64,000 nucleotides of DNA from Cellulophaga baltica (GCF_900102165.1 NZ_FNBD01000014.1:1-64000); one strand, 5' to 3'. Positions 8,419 to 18,097 are shown, numbered from the stretch's first letter. Program-made: numbers and translations. Notes: a model not told the origin generated them from the sequence alone.

Positions 8419-8610
8419 ATGCAACCAATGAAATCTAATGTATTACCCTTTTTGGGTCTTTTGATACTTACTGTTTTTATTCTACTGTCTTATTTAAATA
8501 ATAGTATTTTTTTAGAAAATTTAATCGCTTGTAGTGTAATTCTAGGGATTGTTTTTTTACTTAAAATAGGAGAGAGTCAAACTAGTAAGAAGCGTAATAG
8601 TACTAAATAG
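8419..8610 (+). CDS. Small membrane protein of the dab operon
   Basis: The 63-residue product consists almost entirely of two predicted membrane helices (about 9-24 and 32-48), followed by a basic tail (SKKRNSTK) expected to face the cytoplasm. No family recognised. It lies between the first small gene and dabB (72 bp upstream of the latter), in one orientation, so it may be a minor subunit or assembly factor of the DAB complex. Confidence 0.65.
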   Translation: MQPMKSNVLPFLGLLILTVFILLSYLNNSIFLENLIACSVILGIVFLLKIGESQTSKKRNSTK

Positions 8611-8682
8611 TGTCTACTATTATCTTAACAGACGCTTATTTCTTGATTTTAATTTTTAATAGTTCAAACTAAATATCAACTA

Positions 8683-10158
8683 ATGAATTTAAATAGTAAT
8701 TCTATTTCCAGTATTTCTAATCAACAAAATAGTACTAGGACTGATTTTGTTTCAAAGATGGTAGTCGTATTCTTGTGGCTTCTCTTTGGTTCGAATGTAT
8801 TGTATTTACTAAGCTCACTTTATCAATTGCCAAATTGGTACTATGGCGATCTATTCAGAATTAATGGTTTCACCCTATTAATATGGACTACAGTTACTTT
8901 TTTTAGTGCTGTAATTAGTACGTATGCTAGGAAATACCTTATAGGTTTTCGGTTTAAGTCTAAATTCATGATTCTATGTTTAGCCTTTACTGCAGCGGTT
9001 CTCTTATTAGTAGCTTCTAATCATGTATTCTTATTTTTAATTAGCTGGCTTTTAATGGGGCTCCTCATGTCTAATTTAATAGGTATAGATACTACGTTAG
9101 GAGAAGCTAAGCAAGCATTGAATTTTACTCGCAATTATTTCTTGGCCGGCACATTTTTTCTAGTGCTAGGGGTCTATCTTCTCGTACTTTCAAGCAAGGA
9201 AACTACCTTAGAAAGTATTACGGCCGTAGTTTTTAAATTGCCTCTATTTATTACTATTCCCGCTGGCATATGTATTATTATCGCTGCAATGATACAATCA
9301 GCCATTTACCCTTTTCATCGCTGGTTGTTATCTGCAATGACAGCGCCCACCCCAGCATCTGCTTTAATGCACGCAGGTTTTGTAAATGGTTCAGGAATCT
9401 TATTAACTTTATTTGCCTCATTACTATACGCATCAAACTCTTTGAATATACTACTGGTGATAGGTGCGGTTACCGCTATTGTGGCACAGTTTACAAAATT
9501 GTTGCAAACAAATGTAAAGCACAAATTAGCATGTTCTACCATTGCTCAAATGGGCTATATGATCATGCAGTGTGGTTTAGGGTTTTTTAATGCTGCCATT
9601 GTGCACCTAATTCTTCACGGATTCTACAAAGCATATTTATTTCTTTCTTCTGGAGAAGAAATAGGACAAACCAAGGTTCAAATCCCACTGCCTTTAAGTA
9701 TAAGACCTTTTCAAGGTATGCTGGTTATATTATTCGGGCTTTTCGGAGCCTATTTCTTTATAATACTAACAGGTAAAGGTATGAAGTTAGATAGTGGCGT
9801 TTTTTTAACGCTAATTGTTGCTATAACCGTAGGTCAAATCACTTATAATATTGTCAAAGAGCGGAGTTTATCAATGTTTCAGAAAATCATTGTGCCACCT
9901 ATTCTTTTATTCTTAGGCATCGTAATGTATGCCTTTATGTACAATGGAGTTACCTTACTAATGGGAGATATGCCGTACATAGCGCAACCAATACCATTAA
10001 CATGGCTACCGATTAGTTTTGGCCTTATTTTTCTGATAGGTTTCTTTATTATGAAACTGGGCATGTATAAAAGTCATCCTTGGCTTTACGTGAAACTTTT
10101 AAACCTTTCCCAACCTTATAAAAATTCAGTCTTAATGTATAAATCTAGATTAAAATGA
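8683..10158 (+). CDS. dabB: DabB, NuoL-like ion-conducting subunit of the DAB inorganic carbon pump
   Basis: The 491-residue membrane protein has around 13-14 helices and belongs to the proton-conducting transporter family of complex I NuoL/Mrp antiporter subunits. Typical signatures are present, such as IQSAIYPFHRWLLSAMTAPT followed by ASALMHAGFVN, and a Lys-bearing helix near THKLLQTNVKHKLACSTIAQ-like sequence (KLLQTNVKHKLACST). It is not part of a complex I operon: it overlaps the dabA gene by 4 bp. In DAB (DABs accumulate bicarbonate) systems this subunit couples a cation gradient to CO2 hydration by DabA. Confidence 0.9.
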   Translation: MNLNSNSISSISNQQNSTRTDFVSKMVVVFLWLLFGSNVLYLLSSLYQLPNWYYGDLFRINGFTLLIWTTVTFFSAVISTYARKYLIGFRFKSKFMILCLAFTAAVLLLVASNHVFLFLISWLLMGLLMSNLIGIDTTLGEAKQALNFTRNYFLAGTFFLVLGVYLLVLSSKETTLESITAVVFKLPLFITIPAGICIIIAAMIQSAIYPFHRWLLSAMTAPTPASALMHAGFVNGSGILLTLFASLLYASNSLNILLVIGAVTAIVAQFTKLLQTNVKHKLACSTIAQMGYMIMQCGLGFFNAAIVHLILHGFYKAYLFLSSGEEIGQTKVQIPLPLSIRPFQGMLVILFGLFGAYFFIILTGKGMKLDSGVFLTLIVAITVGQITYNIVKERSLSMFQKIIVPPILLFLGIVMYAFMYNGVTLLMGDMPYIAQPIPLTWLPISFGLIFLIGFFIMKLGMYKSHPWLYVKLLNLSQPYKNSVLMYKSRLK

Positions 10159-12533
10159 ATCAAAATATATTAACAGCCATTAATGGTGCATCGGAAATTA
10201 TAGGGACTACTTGGCCGCTTTATACTTTCGTGGCTTCTAATCCGCTTTCAGGATATGAAAACAAACCTTTTGAAGAGGCAGTTGCCTTAGCGGAGAAATA
10301 TCTACAGGCTAATACCTTTCCTAAGGCTACTGTTTACCAACAGGCCTATGATACAGGATTAATAGATGATGCGATACTTACAACGCTTCTTAAAAAAAAT
10401 GGTTTCACGAAAACTCCTGAATTTTATTTAAATCAATTGTCGGAGAAAAAAGAGGTCTTAGAAGTAAATCTTAGTCATGATGTAGACCGCATTATGACCA
10501 AATGGTTATCTGCTTTTTTGGATGAAGGACTGGCAGAATGGACCATGCCTTTCAAGGAAAAAGGATTCTTTACAGCTTGGAGGGCATTGGCTCCTTATGA
10601 TACAGATCTGAATGATGTTTTTAAAAAAGAGATTCCAGAGACCGCTTGCGAAGTAATTGACCATATACTACAAGAGATCCCTAGTGCCGACTATGAATTA
10701 ATATTTAAGTATCATTTAGCAGCATTACCCGGTTGGATAGGTTATATAAAGTACCGTACTAATGCTAAATCTGATTGGGAGCAAAAATATCCACTGGCAT
10801 TACTAGATTATTTAGCTGTTAGATTATGGATTTGTAAAAATTTAGGTCATACAATAGTACCAGATTTTGCAGATGAGGGTTTCATGAACGAAAGTGTTAG
10901 CATGCAACATTTATGGCTGCAAGCTTGGGAAAAAAGCTATCAGAAAGAATTATCAGAAAAATTAACAACGCAAGCCAAGAATATCGCTCTTCATACGACA
11001 GACGGCGTAAAAGAGGCGCAATTTGTTTTTTGTATTGATACCAGATCTGAAGTAATAAGACGTCATGTAGAATCAAAAGGAAATTATGAAACTTTTGGGT
11101 ATGCTGGTTTTTTTGGAATTGCAATGGATTATAAAAGTCTTCAGGATGATAACACACGAAAATCATGTCCGCCAATAGTTTCCTCAGTATACACGGTAAC
11201 CGAAGAAGCTCAGGAAAACAAAGCGCACGAGTATAATACTTTAGGAAAGCGAATTAAGGTTTTAAATTTTTCAAAATACCTTTTTAAACGGATGAAAAAT
11301 ATCCTACCATCTGCTTTTGGATATGTAGAAGGTTCTGGATTAGTATATGGTCTAGGAATGGTGGCTAAAACGCTTTTTCCGAGTAAACTGCTTAAAATAA
11401 GACAAAGAACGGCACTTCATCATGAAGCCAGTTGTCAACCCGTACTTCAAAAAAATACAATTGAAGCAACTTATGAATTAGATATCCCTTTAGTAGAAAA
11501 AGTGGGAATTGTCAAATCGGCTTTTGATCTTTTAGGATGGACTCAATTTGCTCCAATTGTTGTTTTTGTAGGGCACGGAAGTCTTACAACTAATAACCCA
11601 TTTAGCTCAAGTTTAGACTGCGGAGCTTGTGCAGCAAGTCCAGGACGCCACAATGCAAGAATGTTAGCCAGTCTTGCAAATTTACCAGAAGTGAAAGAAC
11701 GTTTGAATGTTGATCATGGAATACTTATTCCAGAAGGAACCATATTTCTTGGAGCAGAGCATAATACTACGACAGATTGTATAGCTATATTTGATGCCCA
11801 AGCACCAGATTCTCATGTGCACCTAATAAGAAAAATAAAGCTAAATTTAATGGAAGCACAAAAAACGGCTACACAAGATCGTTTAGGCATTTCCGCTAAA
11901 AGTATTGCCCTTGCAGAACGTAAGGCTGCAGATTGGGGAGAAACTAGGCCTGAATGGGGCTTAGCAAAAAATGCAAGTTTTGTGATCGCTCCACGAAATT
12001 TGACGAAGCATATAAACCTTGATGCTCGTAGTTTTTTACATTCTTATGATTGGAAGTTAGACACAAGCGGTAAAGCACTAGAAGGTATTATGCAAGGCCC
12101 AATGGTGGTCACACAATGGATTAACAATCACTATTATTTCTCTACCATTGACAATAATATATTTGGAGGAGGAACAAAAATAACACATAATGTTACGGGG
12201 AAATTTGGTGTAGTACAAGGTAACGGAGGAGATCTGAAAATGGGCTTGCCGCTACAATCGCTTTTTGCAACCGATGATGAAATGTACCATCAACCTCTAA
12301 GACTTTCAGTGGTCATACAAGCGCCTATCTCTAGGGTTAAATCTATTCTTGATAGAAATGAAAAGCTAAAAAGTTTATTGGATAATAAATGGATTTATCT
12401 AATGGTGATGGATCCCATACAAGAAGATAAAATATTTACCTATGAGCAGTCACAAAAATGGTCCGGTGATGCCATTAAAAATTCTAGTGAAGAACAGCTT
12501 TTGGAAAAGCTAGCCTTGGAAGTTGCTTTATAG
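10155..12533 (+). CDS. dabA: DabA, zinc carbonic-anhydrase-like subunit of the DAB pump (UPF0753/DUF2309)
   Basis: The 792-residue peripheral protein carries a beta-carbonic-anhydrase-like zinc site: Cys293 and Asp295 in FVFCIDTRSE, His474 in VFVGHGS, and Cys489 in LDCGACAAS. The Cys-x-Asp pair and the 15-residue His-Cys spacing match the zinc and active-site residues described for Halothiobacillus DabA. Together with DabB it is thought to hydrate CO2 vectorially to bicarbonate inside the cell, powered by a cation gradient. The start overlaps the dabB stop (ATGA), so the two are translationally coupled. A strong terminator follows at 12549-12588. Confidence 0.93.
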   Translation: MNQNILTAINGASEIIGTTWPLYTFVASNPLSGYENKPFEEAVALAEKYLQANTFPKATVYQQAYDTGLIDDAILTTLLKKNGFTKTPEFYLNQLSEKKEVLEVNLSHDVDRIMTKWLSAFLDEGLAEWTMPFKEKGFFTAWRALAPYDTDLNDVFKKEIPETACEVIDHILQEIPSADYELIFKYHLAALPGWIGYIKYRTNAKSDWEQKYPLALLDYLAVRLWICKNLGHTIVPDFADEGFMNESVSMQHLWLQAWEKSYQKELSEKLTTQAKNIALHTTDGVKEAQFVFCIDTRSEVIRRHVESKGNYETFGYAGFFGIAMDYKSLQDDNTRKSCPPIVSSVYTVTEEAQENKAHEYNTLGKRIKVLNFSKYLFKRMKNILPSAFGYVEGSGLVYGLGMVAKTLFPSKLLKIRQRTALHHEASCQPVLQKNTIEATYELDIPLVEKVGIVKSAFDLLGWTQFAPIVVFVGHGSLTTNNPFSSSLDCGACAASPGRHNARMLASLANLPEVKERLNVDHGILIPEGTIFLGAEHNTTTDCIAIFDAQAPDSHVHLIRKIKLNLMEAQKTATQDRLGISAKSIALAERKAADWGETRPEWGLAKNASFVIAPRNLTKHINLDARSFLHSYDWKLDTSGKALEGIMQGPMVVTQWINNHYYFSTIDNNIFGGGTKITHNVTGKFGVVQGNGGDLKMGLPLQSLFATDDEMYHQPLRLSVVIQAPISRVKSILDRNEKLKSLLDNKWIYLMVMDPIQEDKIFTYEQSQKWSGDAIKNSSEEQLLEKLALEVAL

Positions 12534-12548
12534 TAATTAGAGTGCTAA

Positions 12549-12588
12549 AGAAAAAGAGGATCATTAATTAAAATGATCCTCTTTTTCT
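12549..12588 (+). terminator. Strong terminator of the dab operon
   Basis: A perfect 17-bp stem (12549-12565 with 12572-12588) encloses a 6-base loop. The descending arm is T-rich (CCTCTTTTTCT), starting 16 bp after the dabA stop. Confidence 0.85.
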
Positions 12589-12716
12589 CATATAGCTAAA
12601 TTTTAAGAGACATAATGGAAATCTATCTGTGACATACGCGTTACTTAAAAGTTTCTTTCCGTTAGCGGACTCTAATAAATACCACTACTTTAGAGGTTCA
12701 AAGAAAAATAGCAATA

Positions 12717-13331
12717 ATGGATAATATACTAACCTTTAGCTTAACCGTATTTATGGGCTTTTTTGCCATCATGAATCCTATAGCAAATACACCTATTTTT
12801 TTAGGTCTTGTAGAAGGTAAAGATAAAGAACAGAAAAAAAAGATTGCAAAAACGGGAACCATCACGGCTTTTATAATTGTGGTGTCTTTTATTCTTGCAG
12901 GGAAATATATTTTTGAACTTTTCGGAATTACGATTCCGGCATTTAAGATTACCGGTGGGATATTAATATTTTATGTGGGGTTCGAAATGTTGATGTCTAA
13001 AAAATCTAAGATTCATAGTACGGAAGATAAAGAAGATGATAGCAGTGTTGGAATATCACCTTTAGCTATTCCCATCCTTGCAGGACCGGGGACTATCGTA
13101 ACAGGAATGAATTTTGTAACCGATGCCAGTTATACACATATAGGTGTGGTTATTGGTGTTTTTGGCTTGATGATTTTCTTAACGTATGTAGCTTTTGTTT
13201 TAAGTGATGTCATTGTAAAGAAGGTAGGGCAGAATCTAATTTCAGTTATAGGAAAATTAATGGGGCTTATTCTTGCCATCATTGGAACCGGTATGATTGT
13301 AGAAGGTATTAAACTTAGTTTTAATCTTTAG
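12717..13331 (+). CDS. MarC/UPF0056 family membrane protein
   Basis: The 204-residue protein has six predicted membrane helices and matches the MarC family: MGFFAIMNPIANTPIFLGL at the N terminus and PLAIPILAGPGTIVTGM in the middle are the diagnostic loops, with a basic/acidic cytoplasmic linker between helices 3 and 4. Members are of unknown substrate; the old link to multiple antibiotic resistance was not confirmed for E. coli MarC. It stands alone between the dab terminator and the M23 peptidase gene. Confidence 0.87.
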   Translation: MDNILTFSLTVFMGFFAIMNPIANTPIFLGLVEGKDKEQKKKIAKTGTITAFIIVVSFILAGKYIFELFGITIPAFKITGGILIFYVGFEMLMSKKSKIHSTEDKEDDSSVGISPLAIPILAGPGTIVTGMNFVTDASYTHIGVVIGVFGLMIFLTYVAFVLSDVIVKKVGQNLISVIGKLMGLILAIIGTGMIVEGIKLSFNL

Positions 13332-13391
13332 TAGTTTTTTATACCTTATTTTAGTGCAGGTATACCATGAATGATTCAATAACTGGGATAA

Positions 13392-14033
13392 ATGATTTTT
13401 TTAAGAATTCTTTTTTTTATAGCCATAGTGTTTCAGGTTTCTTGTCAAGAGGTAAAGAAGGAGAGCGCTAGTCCGTCTTCCACTGCGGAGAAATCTACAA
13501 TAAAAACGGAACCACAGAAAACTAGATTAGATACTATTTTAGATGTTTTTGAGCAGAAACCGATTTATAAAGCTAGAGGTTTTGATTTTCCTATCGCAAA
13601 GCCTAATGCTAAGGGCTATTATAATGCACAACCTTTTGGAACTAACAATCATCTTGGAGAAGATTGGAATGCTGTCACTGGCGGAGATTCCGATTTAGGA
13701 GATCCTATTTATGCCACAGCAAATGGTTTTGTTAATTTTGCTACTGATATTGGTAGTGGCTGGGGAAAGATTATCCGTATATGGCATACCACAGTAGATG
13801 GAGTAGTAGTAGAGTCTTTGTATGCACATTGCGATACGATACTTGTGGAACAGGGCCAATATGTGTTTAAAGGCGATACTATTGGAACCATAGGAAACGC
13901 AGGTGGTATTTATTTGGCTCATTTACATTTCGAAATTAGAGATGATGTATTGTTGCCTGTAGGAGCAGGTTATGCTACCGAAACAGAAGGATACCCAGAT
14001 CCTACTAAATTTATCAAGGCGCATAGACAATAG
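13392..14033 (+). CDS. M23-family peptidoglycan endopeptidase lipoprotein
   Basis: The 213-residue product begins with a lipoprotein signal with Cys18 (FQVSCQE), followed by a Ser/Lys-rich linker and a LytM/M23 domain from about 60. Zinc ligands are visible: His87 and Asp91 in NHLGEDW, and His177/His179 in LAHLHFE, with the middle motif YAHCD. All ligands are present, so it should be an active metallo-endopeptidase cutting cell-wall cross-links, anchored to a membrane facing the periplasm. The downstream small gene follows after 28 bp. Confidence 0.88.
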   Translation: MIFLRILFFIAIVFQVSCQEVKKESASPSSTAEKSTIKTEPQKTRLDTILDVFEQKPIYKARGFDFPIAKPNAKGYYNAQPFGTNNHLGEDWNAVTGGDSDLGDPIYATANGFVNFATDIGSGWGKIIRIWHTTVDGVVVESLYAHCDTILVEQGQYVFKGDTIGTIGNAGGIYLAHLHFEIRDDVLLPVGAGYATETEGYPDPTKFIKAHRQ

Positions 14034-14061
14034 CTGTGCAGAAGCCATAAATTTTACGAAA

Positions 14062-14598
14062 ATGAAAATAAAAAAACTTGTTTACCTTTTAATAGCGCCA
14101 TTTATAGTTCTTTTATGTATGGCGGCGGGAAATGAGCGTAGCGCTTATACTCCTCAGGATATTGAAATAAAGAAAACTTGGAATTCTTTTTTAAAGGCTA
14201 TTGATAAAAAAGAGAGAAGGTCTTTTAAAGACCTGTCTAAATCTAAAATTAGATGCTACCCTTGTTTAGAGAATACGCCAGAAGAACAAGCGTATATTTC
14301 TCAATTACACGAAACAGATACATTGTGGTATGATACCATTTATGAAGATTTAATCTATGTGCCTGTTGATACTTTTATTACTCAAGATTTTGATCTGTTT
14401 TTCAATCCAGGGTTTGTAACCCTTTTAAAAGAAAGAGAAACTACTTTTTACAAACAAGACTTGGAGGGCGTCTCCTATTGGGAAATTTTAGTCACCACCA
14501 CAGAACCAACCTTTTTTCATGAAGGAGGGCAACATCATTTTAGATTTGAAAAATGCGCTGATGGATGGAAACTCAACGAGATAGGAACCATACCTTAA
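14062..14598 (+). CDS. Small exported protein of unknown function
   Basis: Start taken at 14062 (MKIKKLVYLLIAPFIVLLCM), which gives a signal peptide or membrane anchor; an upstream in-frame start would overlap the peptidase gene by 62 bp. The 178-residue product has Cys in CYPCLENTPEEQ and C-terminal FEKCADGWKLNEIGTIP, resembling the small NTF2-like or DUF4348-like secreted proteins of Bacteroidota, but I cannot assign it. It probably forms a pair with the M23 peptidase. Its stop overlaps by 4 bp the end of the convergent esterase gene. Confidence 0.7.
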   Translation: MKIKKLVYLLIAPFIVLLCMAAGNERSAYTPQDIEIKKTWNSFLKAIDKKERRSFKDLSKSKIRCYPCLENTPEEQAYISQLHETDTLWYDTIYEDLIYVPVDTFITQDFDLFFNPGFVTLLKERETTFYKQDLEGVSYWEILVTTTEPTFFHEGGQHHFRFEKCADGWKLNEIGTIP

Positions 14599-15395
14599 TC
14601 CAGTATGCTATCGAAAAAAAGCAAGGTATCTTTAATGTGTTCTTGCCAGTAGCTCCATTCATGTTTTCCTTCAAACTCTTGGTAGGTATGCTGTATATGC
14701 TCCTTTTTTAATCGTTGATGAAGTGTTCTGTTTTGTTCTATTAAAAGATCATTCATACCACAATCAAACCGGAACGGAGGTAAGCGCAATTTATTTTTTT
14801 GCAATAATAAAAATACATCTTCATCGGTCAGATTTTCCTGATTGTAATTGTTTTCATCCTCCTCTACAAATAAATGCATTTGGTTTTTATTCGTAATAGA
14901 AGAATGGCCAGATAGTCCTTTATAAATTTCAGGATATTTAGCTCCCAAGCGCAACGCACCATATCCACCCATTGATAATCCTGCGATACATAATGGTGAT
15001 GTTTTACTGGTACACGCTATATTTTCTATCACGGCTTGGTTAACATCTTTGGTAATCCACGCTTCAAAGTCCTTACCAGAATGTGGTAAATAAGCAGAGC
15101 CGTCTCCCCATAGTCCATCAGAGGGCATGGCAAGTACCATAGGTTTTATTTTTCCTTCTTGCATCATTTGCAATGCAGTGAAATGTACGCCTGCTTTATG
15201 TGCCCATATCCAAGCGCTGCCATATACACCATGTAGGAGCGTAATTATAGGCACATCTTTTAGATCTTTAAAAGGAGGTACAAAAACACAAATATCACCA
15301 CGCCCTTTTAAATTTGGCGTTTTAATGGTCATAAATCGCAGATGGTTACTTTCAAATTCAGGGTTCGATAGTTCTGTGGTTTTAAATGTGGTCAT
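14595..15395 (-). CDS. Alpha/beta-hydrolase esterase (esterase D/FghA-like)
   Basis: The 266-residue enzyme belongs to the putative esterase family (PF00756-like), with oxyanion segment ITLLHGVYGS and nucleophile Ser141 in AGLSMGGYGALRLG; the His of the triad is probably in EGKHEWSYW near the C terminus. No signal peptide. This family includes S-formylglutathione hydrolase, an enzyme of formaldehyde removal. It follows an alcohol dehydrogenase gene by 16 bp in the P450 operon, where it could hydrolyse a formyl ester or deacylate the substrate. The substrate is not known. Confidence 0.82.
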   Translation of the reverse strand: MTTFKTTELSNPEFESNHLRFMTIKTPNLKGRGDICVFVPPFKDLKDVPIITLLHGVYGSAWIWAHKAGVHFTALQMMQEGKIKPMVLAMPSDGLWGDGSAYLPHSGKDFEAWITKDVNQAVIENIACTSKTSPLCIAGLSMGGYGALRLGAKYPEIYKGLSGHSSITNKNQMHLFVEEDENNYNQENLTDEDVFLLLQKNKLRLPPFRFDCGMNDLLIEQNRTLHQRLKKEHIQHTYQEFEGKHEWSYWQEHIKDTLLFFDSILD

Positions 15396-15411
15396 ATTTT
15401 TTTAGTTGAAA

Positions 15412-16530
15412 TTAATCAAAAACAATAACGCCCTTTGCATTTTTACCCGAAAGCATATCATCAAAAGCAAGTTGTAAATTATCAAGAGCATACGTACGGG
15501 TAATCATTTCATCTAGCAATAAATCGCTATTTTTGTAATGTGCTATAATCTTAGGGAAATCTGTTTGCGGATTGCATTTTCCATATAACGGATTGATGTA
15601 AATTTTATCCCATTCAAAGAGCGACATGTCGATTAAAACTTCTTCTTCTATACCGCTTACTTGCACTGCTGTTCCTGCATTTCTAACCATAGCTAAAGGA
15701 GCAGCACCCAGCGCTGGTATTGCTGTACATTCAAAGGCATAATCTGCACCACGACCATCGGTCATGTTTCTTACTTCTTTCGCAGCTTCTAAAAGTCCCT
15801 TATCATTTTTACTAGCAAGAATAGTATGTGTGGCTCCAAACTGTTTCGCCATTTCTAAACGATTCTCATTTATATCAATTGCTATAATTTTAGATGCTTT
15901 AGAAACTTTTGCTCCTTGAATAACATTTAATCCTACCCCTCCTGTACCTAAAACAACTACGGAGCTATTTTTGGTTACTTTAGCAGAATTTACAGCAGAT
16001 CCGTATCCTGTCATTACTCCACAACTAATAATACTTGCAGCTGGAAAAGGCATTTTATCGTAAGTATTTTTTACAACGGCAGATTCTTTTACTAAAGTAT
16101 ATTCTGACAATGTTCCAATATTAAAGGAGCGTATAATAGGGGTGTTATTCCATTTGGTGCCTTCTAAATGCGCATGTCCTGGCGTGTACCCATTTCCTCC
16201 AGCAACTACGGGCGAATTATTTTCGCAAATATGTTGGTTTTTTTCTTTGCATTGAAAACATGTACCACAAGGGGTGGCCCAGTTTAAAATTACAGCATCA
16301 CCTACCTTAACGGTCGTTACCTTAGCACCAATTGCCTTTACAATTCCGGCGCCTTCATGCCCCATAACAATAGGTTTTCCCCAAGAGAGCGAATCATGAT
16401 CTGTATGGCAAAGTCCAGCAGCTTTTATGGCCACCAATACTTCATCTTCTTGTGGGTTTTCTACGGTAACATAGTCAATAAGAAATGATCCGTCACCTTT
16501 TGCAATAGCACTTTTTGATTGTATAGACAT
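15412..16530 (-). CDS. Zinc-dependent alcohol dehydrogenase of the P450 operon
   Basis: This 372-residue medium-chain dehydrogenase is close in layout to class III (formaldehyde/alcohol) enzymes. Catalytic zinc ligands are visible at Cys41 (GLCHTDHD) and His58/Glu59 (MGHEG), the structural zinc lobe at Cys88, Cys91, Cys94 and Cys102, and the NAD-binding loop as GTGGVGLNV. It would oxidise an alcohol, or the formaldehyde adduct released by P450 demethylation. It lies 8 bp from the ferredoxin reductase gene, clearly in the same operon. Confidence 0.87.
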   Translation of the reverse strand: MSIQSKSAIAKGDGSFLIDYVTVENPQEDEVLVAIKAAGLCHTDHDSLSWGKPIVMGHEGAGIVKAIGAKVTTVKVGDAVILNWATPCGTCFQCKEKNQHICENNSPVVAGGNGYTPGHAHLEGTKWNNTPIIRSFNIGTLSEYTLVKESAVVKNTYDKMPFPAASIISCGVMTGYGSAVNSAKVTKNSSVVVLGTGGVGLNVIQGAKVSKASKIIAIDINENRLEMAKQFGATHTILASKNDKGLLEAAKEVRNMTDGRGADYAFECTAIPALGAAPLAMVRNAGTAVQVSGIEEEVLIDMSLFEWDKIYINPLYGKCNPQTDFPKIIAHYKNSDLLLDEMITRTYALDNLQLAFDDMLSGKNAKGVIVFD

Positions 16531-16538
16531 AATAATAG

Positions 16539-17783
16539 TTATAAAAAGCTAGTTGGGGTTATAGCAATACTTGAATCTTTAATTTTTTCTTTATTTAGTT
16601 GTTGCTTCGATTGGATAAATCTTCCGCCTAGAATATATGCTTTTGCATTGTTTACAGCATCTACAGCCAGCAATTCATCATCCTTAAAATACCAAAAAGA
16701 GACGCTTTTTTCTTTGGCGGTTTCAACACGTTTCACCAATTGGTTATAGCCTGTAGTAAGTCCCACAATTTGTAACTTTACATCATACTGATCTGACCAA
16801 AACCAGGGGATTGTATTATAGTGTTTCTCATGGCCACAAATACTGGCGGCTGCTATTTTAGCTTGATCTACCGCATTTTGTACAGATTCTAATCGGATGT
16901 TTTTGTTGTAATGAGGACTGTAGTGATTGGTGCAATCTCCAATAGCATAAATAGACTCATCACTGGTCTTGCAGGTACTATCTACTTTAATTCCATTTGC
17001 TAGTTCTAACCCTAACTGTTCCGCTAATTCTGTATTCACCAAAATACCAACGCCTACTACAATGATATCAGCTTCATATATACTACCATCATTACAGCTA
17101 ATGATGTTTGTTTTATTGTGATGTGCTAATTGGGTTACGTTTTTGTTGCAGTGTATGGCAACAGCATTATCATGATGTAATTTTTCGAAAAAGTGAGACA
17201 TTTCAGGTGCTGTCACTCGAGCTAACACTCGAGGTTCTCGTTCTAAAACAGTGACAGTTGCACCTAGTTTTTTTAAAGATGCGGCAGTTTCTAATCCAAT
17301 ATAGCCACCACCAATGATCGCTACTTTTTTAGAGATTGATTTTTTTAAAGCGGTTCTAATGGCCACGGCATCTACAATAGAGCGCATGGGGAATATATTT
17401 TTGACAGTATCTATTCCTTTAATATTCGGAATTATAGGTCGTGCACCTGTAGCTAAGATTAAAAAGTCATAGTGATATTCTTTTCCGTCTTGGCAAGTAA
17501 CGGTTTGATCTTTTGCATTGGCAGAAGCAATACTTATCCCAAGTTTTAAAGTGATATCATCTGTTGTATAGCTTTCTAATGGATATAAAGCATCAATTTT
17601 TTGATGGTCTTCTGCATTTAAGTATGACTTAGAAAGGGGTGGTTTGTGATAGGGGAGCGTGGCCTCCTTATCAAAAAGTAATATAGAACCCTGCCAACCT
17701 TCTTTTCTAAGGGCGAAAGCAAAATTTACGCCAGCATGACTAGCGCCAATAATGATACACGTTTGTGAACTTTTTCCTGTCAT
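16539..17783 (-). CDS. FAD-dependent ferredoxin reductase of a class I P450 system
   Basis: The 414-residue flavoprotein has two dinucleotide-binding motifs: IIIGASHAGVNFAFALR for FAD at the N terminus and VAIIGGGYIGLETAASL for NAD(P)H near residue 150, plus the second FAD motif SIYAIGDCTNH. It is of the putidaredoxin reductase type, moving electrons from NAD(P)H to a [2Fe-2S] ferredoxin. The ferredoxin gene lies 8 bp upstream and the P450 gene just before that, so the three make a complete monooxygenase chain. Confidence 0.9.
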   Translation of the reverse strand: MTGKSSQTCIIIGASHAGVNFAFALRKEGWQGSILLFDKEATLPYHKPPLSKSYLNAEDHQKIDALYPLESYTTDDITLKLGISIASANAKDQTVTCQDGKEYHYDFLILATGARPIIPNIKGIDTVKNIFPMRSIVDAVAIRTALKKSISKKVAIIGGGYIGLETAASLKKLGATVTVLEREPRVLARVTAPEMSHFFEKLHHDNAVAIHCNKNVTQLAHHNKTNIISCNDGSIYEADIIVVGVGILVNTELAEQLGLELANGIKVDSTCKTSDESIYAIGDCTNHYSPHYNKNIRLESVQNAVDQAKIAAASICGHEKHYNTIPWFWSDQYDVKLQIVGLTTGYNQLVKRVETAKEKSVSFWYFKDDELLAVDAVNNAKAYILGGRFIQSKQQLNKEKIKDSSIAITPTSFL

Positions 17784-17791
17784 CTAATCTA

Positions 17792-18097
17792 TTATGCAAC
17801 ATTAACAACTATGCCATCAATGGCATCAGTGACTTGAATTTGGCAGGACAATCTGCTGTAATTTGTGGTTTTATCATCAAACTCTAGCATATCACTTTCC
17901 ATTTCATTTGGCGGACCTATTTTTGTCCAATCTTCTGGTTGTACGTAAATATGACAGGTAGCACAAGAGCATACCCCTCCGCAATTTCCTTCAATTCCTT
18001 CAATCTTGTTTTGCAGCGCTAACTCCATCAAATTACCAGAGTTACCGGATACCACAGTGCTTTTATTATCACTTGAAATAAATGTTATTTGAGCCAT
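17792..18097 (-). CDS. [2Fe-2S] ferredoxin, adrenodoxin/putidaredoxin type
   Basis: The 101-residue protein has the full cluster ligand set Cys39, Cys45, Cys48 and Cys85 (C-x5-C-x2-C-x36-C), in GNCGGVCSCATCHIY and RLSCQI. This spacing is that of ferredoxins serving bacterial P450s. Its gene sits between the P450 (3 bp away) and the reductase (8 bp), so it should shuttle electrons between them. Confidence 0.93.
   Translation of the reverse strand: MAQITFISSDNKSTVVSGNSGNLMELALQNKIEGIEGNCGGVCSCATCHIYVQPEDWTKIGPPNEMESDMLEFDDKTTNYSRLSCQIQVTDAIDGIVVNVA

Noticed and set aside
8683-12533. Complex I or Mrp antiporter operon
   Set aside because: Only one NuoL-like gene is present and it is coupled to a zinc-site DUF2309 protein, which defines DAB.
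13972-14061. Longer N terminus for the small secreted protein at 14062
   Set aside because: It would overlap the M23 peptidase gene by 62 bp and place the hydrophobic signal 30 residues inside.
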